The notes beneath the pieces were generated by a model. It was not told the origin of the DNA. It did no database searches and saw only the letters and a program-made list of their open reading frames with translations. From NCBI GenBank assembly GCA_020081605.1, contig JAHREC010000010.1, forward strand, positions 1 to 49,035: a stretch of DNA of 49,035 nt. The letters are read 5' to 3'. Origin of the DNA: Albifimbria verrucaria. Taxonomy: Eukaryota > Ascomycota > Sordariomycetes > Hypocreales > Stachybotryaceae. A program made the position numbers and the translations under genes. This document shows positions 23,957 through 34,274 of this stretch, in pieces (the stretch's first letter is position 1; the number at the start of each line of letters is the position of its first letter).

Positions 23957-24860
23957 GGTCGACTCAAGCCGGGATATTCCCTGGATTGAAGGCGTCAAGC
24001 CCGTGTATCAGTATGCAAGGACAGCCTTCTCCAGGGCGAGAATTGTTTCACAAATCGGTTCCTTGTCATGTACGCTCACCTATCCTCACCATAGCACCAC
24101 CGATATGTCCGATTTCACCTCGACCACCGGCGATGCCCAATCTGCGTCGTCTGCGAAGCACCCGTTGCCCATGATGCCTTCCTGTCTCGCCTTACAGCAA
24201 GGCGGCACCAAGTCCTGAGGCGCCTGCGACGCCACCCACCCAAGCTATGAAGGGCCCCATTCCCTACCCAAGCGAAGATGCTGCTGCCATAAGCCCGCCG
24301 CACCCTCCGCTGTTTGCCTCGACCTGGCCTTCCGCTCTTAGGTCATGAAGCATTACACTGCCAATCGCAAGGACTGGCAGCAGCCCTATATGACCCTCAG
24401 GTCGTGTTAGCGCCCCCGAACCTTCTCGTCGGTCTGTCGCGCCAAACCAAGAGGACAAGGATTTCAACGCCTTGCCCGACTATCGCCCGCCTTCCAACTC
24501 TCTGCCTAGCAGACCTAACAGCCTCAATGTGGACTGCAAGGGTCAGTCAATTGACCTCGGCGACCACCCACACGCTCACCTGCTTTACCCGGACGAGGTG
24601 ACGTTGACTGGCAACCTACCTCACCAACAAGCGCCGCATTTTTGAGTGTCGCCTGCAGTGACTGCGCACAGGCAAGGCGTTCCGTAAGACCGATGCCCAT
24701 CAGGCCTGCAAGATTGACGTCAACAAGGCATCCAAACTGTGGACTGCATTCAACAAGGTGGGCTGGCTTGACGCCGCCTGGACCGGTCTCACCGGTCCCC
24801 TTGGCTTCTAGAATGGCGCACTCGCTTTGCCCCCGTGGAATCCAGTCCAGGTCCTCGCGA
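23957..24860 (+). pseudogene. Decayed gene of unknown family with multiple stops and frame changes
   Basis: The plus strand keeps coding character in successive frames. MSDFTSTTGDAQSASSAKHP comes first, then PSPEAPATPPTQAMKGPIPY, then VAPNQEDKDFNALPDYRPPS and DLGDHPHAHLLYPDEVTLTG. After a frame change it reads YLTNKRRIFECRLQ, a TGA, then GKAFRKTDAHQACKIDVNKA and SKLWTAFNKVGWLDAAWTG, a TAG after GPLGF, and NGALAL. The TGA follows CGC CTG CAG, and the TAG sits where CAG is plausible (C to T). I do not recognise the protein. The alternation of good coding text and stop codons marks it as a relic. Confidence 0.5.
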
Positions 24861-25365
24861 AGTAGCACAGGCAACAGCAGCTTGTCGAGCCATCGGTGAT
24901 AGGAAGACCATATCATGTGCTTACCGTCTCGTCAGTCCATCGAGTAGTTTTGGATTTCAGTTTCGTACAGTATAGTACAGTGCAGAACCTGCAATATGCC
25001 TAGCAAACACCCTGGGAGAAAGTCCGCTATTTGTTTCCCGGTATGACTTTTATGCTCCCTCAGCTTGCACCGTAGCTGATCATCCTTTAGCATAAACTTG
25101 AGCTTCGGCCCTCGCGGTCGAGGTGCTGGAGAAGGCATCCTAGCCTGCCTGGCCACGCTGAGAGCCCCTACACATGCCTCATCATGCCGCAAGTGTTTAG
25201 AAGATGGCCCAGATTTAAGAAGATGATGGTGATGATGTGTCGGGAGCTGACCTGAAGCGATGTCTGCAGCAGCGCTGTGCGTGCGTGAATATCGCTGTCA
25301 AAGGAATTGGTTATAGGCTTTCAATATCAGAGTGATCTAGCCGGGACATGCCAGCCATGGAAAGA

Positions 25366-26253
25366 TCAAGATCGTGAAGGCGCTGCTGCTCCAGAATGCG
25401 GCGTGCGTGGAGTATGTCCAGGTGTGGGCATTGTCTGGTAGATTGGCGACACGACCGAACCTGGGTGCCCGAACGGCGGTGATCCCATTCGTCTTATACT
25501 AACGACCGAGGGGAAGAGCGCTATTGAGGTGTTAATCTCCCTCAACCGTCGCCATTTCTTGCTGATAGGGCCCACCAGAGATGGGACCAAATCCATGTCT
25601 GGACCACACCCGTGTCTGGGCTTGGCCACACCTCCCCTCCCCGAGCGGGTTCCAAGCTAGCACCGAGCTTAGAACACAAGGCGAAACGGTCAGAAGAAGC
25701 GATCCACCAATCCCCATAAAAGTTGTGGTCTAAACAGTATAAGACAAGTCTAAATCTGTCAACTGGATACTTCTGCCCTCCATATGACACTGCCTTCCAG
25801 CTAATTTGCTGCCTTGCGGTAACCCCAAGCTGGTCCGCTACATTCTGACGGTGATGCTTCCGGCAGTCATCTTTCAAGGGAAGGGTTTCGCACAATTTGG
25901 GATACTCATTGGAGTGGGCACCCGTACACGGTAACATAGCTGCTCATGGGCAGAAGGGAATCGTCGCTGGGTAAAGCGGGCGCAACAGCAATGATACATG
26001 GTTTTCAGTCAGTAACTAACTTCAAGTCTGGAAAACAGGCTCAGAAGAGGATGTTGAGCTGGGTGATTTGAATTAAAGAGAGTGTGTGAGAGTAAGAGAG
26101 AACTGCGCTGGAGAGAACCTGCGCGTCTGAAGCCGAACTTCTGGTCGGATCGAAGCAGTCGATAACAGGGTCAAGTGGCGACATGAGGTTCCTGACATTG
26201 AGCTGCTTGTTGTCCTTGGCATTTGCGAGAGCCATTGCGATTGAGTTCAACAA
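25366..26253 (-). CDS. Unknown protein gene, split frames
   Basis: A likely first exon from 26253 reads MLNSIAMALANAKDNKQLNV, then NLMSPLDPVIDCFDPTRSS, and ends near a GTTCTC donor at about 26118. The best coding stretch is 25928-25680: SNEYPKLCETLPLKDDCRKH, then QNVADQLGVTARQQISWKAV and RFRLVLYCLDHNFYGDWW. Another frame gives a proline-rich end, GSVVSPIYQTMPTPGHTPRT then PHSGAAAPSRS, with a stop at 25366. Joining these requires introns or indels that I could not place with certainty. I do not recognise the family. That the pieces belong together is inference from strand, order and spacing. Confidence 0.4.
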
Positions 26254-28500
26254 TACAGGTCAAAGGCAGTTGTAATTGAGAGGCAGTGAGATGGGGAAAA
26301 TAGCAATGATGGAGAAGATTGAGGGACTCATGCCTAGGCTGCGTTTGTAGTTGGAGAGCCTCGTGGATTATGGTCTTACTTGATGATTCGAAGCAGAGAT
26401 CCTGAGGATTGACGTTGTGCAACTGGGCTAGGATACATTGACACTACCACAGCTCCTCGAGGTAACAACGATATCATCAAGCTACTGGAAATCTGGAAAG
26501 CCCCTTCTTCTAGTCCTTATTCTCGGCCGTTGGTGGCCATTGAATGTCAATAGACTAATTCATCGTGTGACGTAAGCCGCTTGTGAGAATTAGAAGGCAA
26601 CGGTCACGTTCTTGAACGTTGCTGAGTTCTGCTAGGGTCGAGTAACACTTTCTGCTGCAACTAGATGAGTAGTTAACGACAGCCCCGGATTGCTCTCACA
26701 AGGACAGGTTTGTTCAGAAAATCCCAGCCCTCGATGAAACCATCCAGCCGCAATGCCTGCCGCAACTTGAAGATGTTCAAGCCATGCCATGCCCGTCAAG
26801 ACGCCGAACTTGCCGCAGGAAAAGGACAGCGTCGACTGCAAATGTTTCGTCTAGCAATTAATTCGGGCTGCTAAACTGTTTCATTACTTGCAGCTCGAGG
26901 ACGATTTCCTGGCCTCACAGTTCTTGTTACATCAGATTGAGTTGCTTACGCTGTAATACATAGTTAGAAGAACCCGACCTCAACGCCGACGCAACTTAAA
27001 GCTGGGTGTAGGTATCATTTTGATAGATATGTTCCGTAGAAGAATATGCTACAACGAAAGATAAATTCCGCACTCATCAGACAAACCATCTGTCGGAACT
27101 AAGGTTGAGTTATGGTAGGCATGATGAACACAAGGTCCCCACTAACCCTGTCCTCAGGTGCTGCTTTGTTTCAGGGCCCAGGTGACGGCTTGAACAATCT
27201 CATGGCATCACCTGAATGGTTGTAGAAATTTGAGATGTTTCTTCGGTTCTGTCACGTCCAGCAATGGCTGGTGCTCTTCAGATCAGTTCTAATCCCAAAA
27301 TCCCCAAGACTCTCTTTCAGACCAACCAAGTGAGTTTTCGTTCTTCTGCGACCCTAACGGACAAGATTCGGTGTGCATGGCCCAGTATGCACACCCCGGT
27401 CCGTTGGTCAGGGGCAATATGATGCGTGGCGTGTGCCTGCGCAGATCCCTCAGCAGGACTCACCAGTTATTCACGCAAGGGCGCAGTCCATGACAGCCAC
27501 GGACGGTGTGGCTTTGGAGGGTTCAAAAGCAAATTCTTAGTGATGCGCTTGGTTACTGGTTACTGGTCAAGTTAAAGTAGGCTCTGTTTCATCTAGCAGT
27601 GTGGGTTATCGGTAATCAGGGAACAAACGCTGCGGTCCTGCAGATGAACAGGTTGTCGCACGACATGGAAGGTGCGTTGTTGGGCAGCTGCCGAGGTGGA
27701 GAGATAACTCAATTACCAGCCTACATCCCCTCGCAAGGTCTTCTAAACCAGAAATGTTGATTTGCCGGCAGGCAACAGCGTTGGCAAAGAGCCTCCATGC
27801 GGGAATCTATTCGCTTGGAGGGTGTGGTTGCTTTCCGTTAAGAGTAGTAGATCTGCTCTTCCATTTCGCCCACGTCAACAGGGAAAATACTACCGGTGGT
27901 AGCCGGGCCATTTCACTTCTGGGAGCCCGTCCTACGAAGTATCATATCATACCTGCTGAATGAAAACCGTGGCTTTGTTTCTCATGATAGTGCACAAAGT
28001 AACAACCCCTCACCCCCGGTCCGGAACAGAGAGAGCCAGGTTGTAGTGTTGTGGAATGCTCACCAAAAAGACTTACTGGCTTATGGGAAAGTTCATATCA
28101 CTGGAAACACGACCAGGATATACTTGCCGCTAGTTACCGCAGGTTGCCAGCCATTGAGTGAGGCTCAAATGAGACAACCGTGCTTGAATCTGGACAGTAA
28201 ACACCATGTCAGGGCCACCCTCCTGGAATCATGCTCTGCAGCACAGAATTGCGATTTCAAGTGGGCTTCCTCAATCACCGCTCACGCTTAAGATCAGGCG
28301 AAACCGGAAAGCGCGAAGACCAGAGAGTGCCTGAGCGAAACTGGTCCGTGCAACCCGATCATCATTTGAGGAAAAGGTGGTGATGTTCAGCAACATCACT
28401 CTGGTAATTTTCGGCAGGCTCTATCATGCGTTGGCCCCAATCGGTATTCTCCACGATTGGCATGAGTGTGTCATGGATGTCTCCAAGGGGTGGGTGGCAT
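26254..28500. other. Long gene-poor stretch
   Basis: No coding region is supported over about 2.2 kb. The open frames are short. No RNA gene or repeat copy was recognised before the left end of repeat R3 at about 28.5 kb. Confidence 0.35.
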
Positions 28501-29480
28501 CAGCCGTTGGCTAGAAGGCCTAGACAGAACCTCTATCCGAGTATTATCGCTGTATACTCACTGCTCGCTCATTTGATTCTCGTTTTACTCTGTGCCTGGC
28601 CCTGTTGTCTCTTCACATCTCACCACATGCAAAAGAACGTATGTGGTCAATGAATACGTCAATGGGGCCGATGATACAGGAGGCACTCATTCAAGTCGGT
28701 ATCGTGAGTTGTGGAAATCGAAAGAAGAATGCGATATACTATATTGTTGCGGTAAACTAACGACTCTCCTCCATCATTATCCATCCACCAGATCACGTTT
28801 TTAGCCTACGGAAAGACCAACTTAGATAGCTGCGGACTGCAATATGGCAGGGCGGTTGCATGTCCGCACTCCGCCCCCAAGCATACAGTTCAGTGCAGCA
28901 GCTACAGGCTCCCAGGCTGTGGCATATCGACTACCTTGAGTGGAAATTTCTCGCCATATGTCCTCATCCACACGGCTGCCCGTTGGCTGTCGCCGTCGTA
29001 CAGGCTTGACAGAGGCTTTTATTTGAGTCTACCAGGTGGGGGCAGTTATGAGTGAACGCGTGCTCGCACCGCTTATTCGCAAACTGCTGCGGGCCTGATC
29101 CCCGTGGCTCGGCTTGACTTTCGGTCCATGCCATTGCCACCAGTCGGAATGGAGAGGCGCTAGGTAGAGGGAACGCCCACCGCTGCCGTGTCTCTATCAT
29201 CGTGATAGCACTCCGAGAAAGGGACGAGGGACGAGGGGTTGTTGTGGGGAGTTCTGTTTAAGTTATGCGTTTTTGTGGTGATATTCGTAGTAGTTAACAA
29301 CGAAAGAGAAGGCGAGGTGAGGAAGAGGAATAAAAAATGACGAGGACAATAGAGTCTGGCACTTTGAGGGATATGGTCTTTTAATGATTTCGAAGTAGTT
29401 TCTGAAGACGTTGTGAATCTCTGATATCTTGTTGACTAGAGAGAAAGAGAGGAGGAGCATCGGCCCTTTATATAACCTTG
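28430..29480 (+). repeat. Dispersed repeat R3, copy A
   Basis: Shares ordered blocks with 38480-39480 in the same orientation: (c)aatcggtatt, gacagaacc, tttactctgtgcctg against tttcactctgtgcctg, cacggctgcccg, ggc(g/c)tgact and tttcggtcca, and gtctggcact. The cleanest pair is 28971-29009 against 38978-39016, which differ at four positions, all transitions; copy A has T or A where copy B has C or G. Spacing between shared blocks is similar in both copies (about 0.8 kb). No protein is evident. Confidence 0.65.
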
Positions 29481-30002
29481 TAATGGTATATGTCGATGAT
29501 CCCGCTTGGCTTTGCCGACTTGTCTCGCTTACTCGTGCAGTAACGCCGTCGTAAAGCCTCACCGCGGGGAGTGAAATATAGGAACACATCACATCAGTGA
29601 GTTCCTAATGCACTAAAGGAATAAAGAGACTGGTCATATATGACAAGCCTAGGTTCCTACCGATGGCTGATTACGAAATATATATGGTGTCAGCATGCCG
29701 GCAGGCGGCAGGCTTCGAACTGCTAAGCAGTTTCGGCCCGTCAATGCCGATGAGGCTTTAGACTACACGGCTGAGCTTAGAGTTGACAGAGAATCTTCAA
29801 TGTATGGATCTATCTTGAGTGTTCTCAGGCTGCTGACCTGAACATACTTGGTACGAAGCAGCCTGTGCTAACTTATTGAACGCCTCGATACGATAAAATA
29901 TGTACAGTGGCCACCCGCCTTCCAAATCGTCGTACATCGCATACCAGACTACTAATACAAATGAAATGCATCGCAACAAGTGATACGGGAGAATCGGGAT
30001 GC
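29481..30002. other. Intergenic stretch downstream of the vWA gene
   Basis: Nothing convincing was found. It lies just past the 3' end of the minus-strand vWA gene. A GC-rich palindrome-like motif, gccggcaggcggcaggc, occurs near 29697, but no tRNA could be folded here by eye. Confidence 0.3.
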
Positions 30003-31036
30003 TTAGGTGCGGCTGCGTTGGCCGCCAGATGTTTGTTTGCGGTCAAGTTTGCGAACAACAGCGCCAAGAACAACCTTGAGGATATCATCGGCAGTCAATG
30101 CTTTGGCATTGGGGCCGTCGGCTTCGTCCCATGTGACGGAGTCAACCATATCACGGATGCCTTGGTCGGCCAGATCGTCGTCGAGCTCGCGAAGGGCTTC
30201 GCGGGCCTTGCGATCGGTGCCAACCTGGAAAAACTGGATACCGACCTGATGAGGTGGTGCCTCTAAGCGGTCGAGCTTGCGCGCCTGTTGGACAATGATG
30301 CTCTCCAGGTCATCGGTGGGGCGGCCATCAGTGATGACGATGATGTTCACAGGCTTGACATTCTCGAGGACACGGGCGCGAGCGAGACTATCGACGTAGG
30401 GCTTGAGAATGCTATGCAGACGAGTACCCGTCGGGGTGGTACGGGCAGGTGAAACGGTTTTGAAGATGCCACGGATGGTGTCGGCATTGGTGATGTTGTA
30501 GTAGCCACCGTCGGCCCTTTCCTTGCCGCCTTTGTTAGGGGAGCGGTGGTTGAGGAAATACAGATCAACACCATCCTTGTCACGGGCTGTGCAGATGGGA
30601 GTGATGGCCTGGAGGGCTTCGTCGACTTCTTTCCAGAGAGCCCCAGCCATGGACCCCGAGTCATCGACGAGGAAGACGGTATCGAACTGGCTCAGGAAGG
30701 CATACTTGTCATCATCATTGGTGATGCTGGCTAAACTAGGGGCGGGAGAAGCATTCTGACGGCGTGCTGAGGAGTTGACGGTCAGGCCATCGGTCGGAGA
30801 GTACGGAGGTGGACATTCATCCGGAGCTGATGATATTTACGTTAGCTGACGGAACCATGGCATCGACAGGAGAAGCGGCTTACTGTTGAGAAAGGGGTTG
30901 GCGCCCATCTGAGGGGTTCCCTGGTGGTGCTCCGGGACTGTCTTTCGGCGGCGCTGACCACGGACTCGTCGGGGAGCGAAGTGTCTTTACTGCTAGACAG
31001 CTTGCCTTTGAAGCGATCAAGTAGCGATTTGCCCAT
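30003..31036 (-). CDS. von Willebrand factor A-domain protein, one frameshift
   Basis: Intracellular-type vWA protein of about 325 residues; vWA domains bind protein partners through a metal ion. Exon 1 is 31036-30884 and exon 2 is 30826-30003, with a 57-base intron. The N-terminus is MGKSLLDRFKGKLSSSKDTS. The domain carries a complete MIDAS metal site: VFLVDDSGSM (DxSxS, about residues 105-109), the threonine in TPTGTRLHSIL and the aspartate in IIVITDGRPTDD. No signal peptide or membrane helix is seen. Exon 1 changes frame at the run 30913-30916 (G on the plus strand): upstream SRSTTREP, downstream QMGANPFLN, so one base is missing. Exon 2 is uninterrupted. Partner and process are unknown. 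Confidence 0.85.
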
Positions 31037-31784
31037 GGTGGGGAGAAAGCGAAGGAGGGTAAGAAGTGGGAGGGAATATAGGAAGGGGAGTTAGGCTTTT
31101 GTAGCGCTGTTGCTCCAGCTGTGCGAAGCTTCACTGGTGATTGTACGACTACTAGACTGGACTGTGCTGTGATGAATCTATATGTAAGATATGCAACGCG
31201 AGGTAAAGTAAGTGTGGTGAGGCCCTTGTCAAACAGTGCAGTGCGCCTTGTTATTTGCCTCGAGCACGAAAACTTCGGAGGGATGCAGGGTTCAAATTTG
31301 ATACGGAGCTCGAACAATGCAGGGAGTAAATACGGTGCTGCTGAAGCATTTGGGGAAAAGCAGCAGCAGCACAGCCCTGTGGAGCCCAAGTTCATTAGGT
31401 ACAGATATGGGGACGCCAGTGGACTGCTCTGCTCTGCTTCTGCTATTGCTCAGTTGCATAATTACGGGCATCGGGCAAAAGAAAACGATGGGAAGCCAAC
31501 ATGAAAGAACCCTCTCAAATCGCAACTGCGGTCAGTCGCATCGGCACCTCGGTTCGAGTGGCATGACCATTAAGATCCGGCTAGCCGTTTCGCTAGATGG
31601 CATAAGGCGAGAAGAGGGATCAGCCATGTACCACGAATCACGCAGCCATACCAAAAGCCATACCAAAAGCCATACCAACAAGCGTAATGGCCGTTCTCAG
31701 CTCGTCGCATCGCCATGGGTGAGAGGGTGAGAGGGTGATTGCGGCGAGCCAGTTGCCAATGACTCACATCCTTCAGGGAGCGCC
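31037..31784. other. Upstream region of the vWA gene with a 12-bp tandem repeat
   Basis: The promoter of the vWA gene should lie just above 31036. At 31646-31681 the unit gccataccaaaa is repeated three times, the last copy slightly changed. No gene is supported. Confidence 0.4.
31646..31681 (+). repeat. 12-bp tandem repeat, three copies
   Basis: Unit gccataccaaaa, two perfect copies followed by a third diverging near its end. It lies between the vWA gene and repeat R2 copy B and has no evident coding role. Confidence 0.7.
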
Positions 31785-32270
31785 CATGCTCTGTCATGGA
31801 GATGGAGAAACGGCCACCCTCCCGCCGCTAGTCAGCTTCGTTTTCCATGCCTTGCCAGGCAGCCCTTGAACGCACGCAAGGCTTGGTCGACAGTATACGT
31901 TGTGTGGGGAAGATCCGCATGCCTAACGAACGCTCACGTTCGCCCCTCCGCAGCAATTTCTAGTCTGACATGGCCTGGCTCTGTACAGGGGCGCAATCAA
32001 CGACGCCTCTCAAATGCAATCCAAACGATCTGTCAGTTGTTTCCTCATGCATCAGAACCCCACCATCACAGCCAGCGTGCGCCGTTCGCCCTAAAATAAC
32101 CCAGCCTAGGATGATTCGGCCTCGACAGTTGACATCATGGGGAGCGGAGGGAGAGGAGGAAATCAATTGATTCCTCGCGCTGTACACCGAGTAGGTGCCC
32201 CAACTATGCTTCCGCCCAATCACCTCTTTCACCTCCTTTTCTTGAGCAGTCTCTCGTAGGAACGCATCCA
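31785..32270 (+). repeat. Dispersed repeat R2, copy B
   Basis: Counterpart of 22260-22750, same orientation and block order. It begins at about tcatggagatggagaaacgg and ends at about ttttcttgagcagtctctcg. Length is nearly the same as copy A. No open frame is shared by the two copies, so it appears non-coding or decayed. Confidence 0.65.
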
Positions 32271-33043
32271 CTCTTTCCTCACACATTCATCCGAATACGC
32301 AATGGCTACTTTTCTGCTTTGGCCCCTACACCTCTGACGTCGATCTCCTTGCCTACTACAGAGGTATGGTATTGTTCGTCATTGTTCAGAAGCATAAAGC
32401 AACAATTCAGGATATGTGACCCATGGCTCTGATTTGAAGTGTCATTACATACATCTATGCCCTCTATACCCCCAGGAGAATGATATGTCGTGATGTTGTT
32501 GTGGTGTTGTTCTTGAAGGCAGGCAGTTCATAAGTGGCGCTTCCATGAAGAGTTGGTATATGCCAAGAGAACACTCCATTTTGCGTGCTACAGACTTGCA
32601 GCGACTGGTCTGACAATTCTGGAATGATATAGCATGCAAACTGGCTTAGGCAGCTCGATCGGTATAGCTATACTCCACAAAAGCTATCTTCTTCAAGACG
32701 TGCTAGTCTTACAATACATTCTCAGAATCGTGTTAGCAAGTGTCCTTGACTAACGGTGATGGCATCAATAGATTGGACAAGCGGCCCACCCTTTCATCTT
32801 CTTTCACTCTTTACGCTTCCATTTCATATCCATAACAGTACACGCTGCAAATAGCATAGCCATGATGCCCTTGGCCCCTCATATGTAATACACCGGATCA
32901 TGCCCTTCAGTTTCAGGGCCCGAAAGCATTTGTCCGCTTGCCTGTACTGTTTGTGCTCCATGCTGGTTTATACATCCCCAATTTTCATAATGACTTGGTA
33001 CATTCGGGTGCGGCATGGTTGAGTTCGAGTTATTCAACGGGTT
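32271..33043. other. Intergenic stretch downstream of the Zn2Cys6 gene
   Basis: No gene is supported. It lies beyond the stop codon of the minus-strand Zn2Cys6 gene at 33044 and should contain its 3' untranslated region. Confidence 0.35.
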
Positions 33044-34274
33044 TTACCAGTTCCCTTGCGGCATCATATCGGATGGCATTGTATTTGGGTCAACCAGTAC
33101 AGTAAAGACTGCACCATTCGCGGATGATATCGGTGGAGGGTAAATAGTCTGAAATCCCGCCGCTCCACGATGCTCGTTGGATCCATGTGTGTCTGTTATA
33201 TAGGGGTATGATGCTGGTTGCCGATCGATCCTCCACTATACGATGCAGAACGGGCGGGTGGTTGAAACTCTGCCCAGTTAACATCTTCACGAGCTACGCT
33301 TTCAGATTGCCCTGGTGCCCAGACTGGTGCTCCAGGTGGTGCCTGAGAGTACCCGGGGAAATGTGTGTGCATAGGAGCTCCCATGGAATAATGACTCCAG
33401 GAAGAGTCAGGATCGTTTTGGTTGAGCATGCCATTTGCATAAACGTCTGCCGGGACCAATTCCGATACCGGTTGTGTTTCACTGCCGAATGATTGACTCG
33501 GTAATGATCCGTTGGGTATATCTTCTTTCTCAATAATTAGCATCACGATTAGATCCAATGGGATTTTATTTGAAGACCCTACCATCTCCTTGTTGCGAGA
33601 AGCCCTCATCAGATGATGATTGCATAGCTGGAACTGACATGCTATCCGAAAAGGATGTGGTTCCTGCATACTGTTGGACTCCTGTGTTATCGACTGGTCC
33701 ATTTCCATCTGTGACTGATGCTGGTGATGATATGGACGTTATTCTGGTCCCAACCGAAGACCTAGATTGGATCTTGGGCCGTGGTTCCGCCGCCGCTTGT
33801 TCATCTACTGAACTGAAGTTGCAATCCTTCTTAAGTCGAATACAGTTGGTACATTTAGTCTGTCCATCAGGGAAGTGATGCATCGAATCTTGCGTCTCCG
33901 ACAATGATCTGGGGCAATCGTCAGCATAGAATAAGCAATTAACAAAGAAAATACGTATGCATACTGCATGCAATCGAAGTCCTGTGGTATCCCAACTTTG
34001 TTCTCTTCTTCTCTCCTTGTGCTCCAGAAGCCATCTGTTTCTCCGGAGTAGTATCGTGCCGAATCCCGTTTACAGGCGTCGAGAGTGATCTCCTAGGTGC
34101 CAAGTTCGCATTTCTGGGCCCAGCTGGAGGTGCTCTGGGGTGGCCTCTGCCATCCACCGAAATCAACTGCCCCTCTTGCATATTGGACTCGGAGGCGTAC
34201 GCGTGCTGGGGTAACTCCATGGCTGCTTGACCGGACGATAATAACGGAAACTGGTAAGACATGACGGTGGTCAT
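33044..34274 (-). CDS. Zn2Cys6 transcription factor, two frameshifts
   Basis: Fungal binuclear zinc-cluster regulator of about 370 residues, expected in the nucleus. Three exons: 34274-33965, 33908-33583 and 33524-33044, with 56-58 base introns. The first intron, ending CCCCAG, splits the zinc cluster: ACNHCRRRKIRC comes before, then TKCTNCIRLKKDCNF, giving all six cysteines. The first frame break lies inside the cluster near 33875-33881, between RRRKIRCI and FPDGQTKCTNC, with one base missing. The rest is Ser/Pro/Gln-rich: DSSWSHYSMGAPMHTHFPGY, then APPGAPVWAPGQSESV. A second break at the run 33203-33206 separates IGNQHHTP from ITDTHGSNEHRGAAGF. The final frame ends PSDMMPQGNW at 33044. No middle homology region is visible, so this is a short class. 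Confidence 0.83.

Noticed and set aside
23563..24174. Plus-strand frame of 203 codons
   Set aside because: Proline- and arginine-rich text without domain; it overlaps the better coding text of the decayed gene in another frame.
29690..29770. Possible tRNA on the minus strand (a TTCGAA-like loop and GC-rich arms)
   Set aside because: The arms do not form a complete cloverleaf by eye and no anticodon arm of proper spacing was found.
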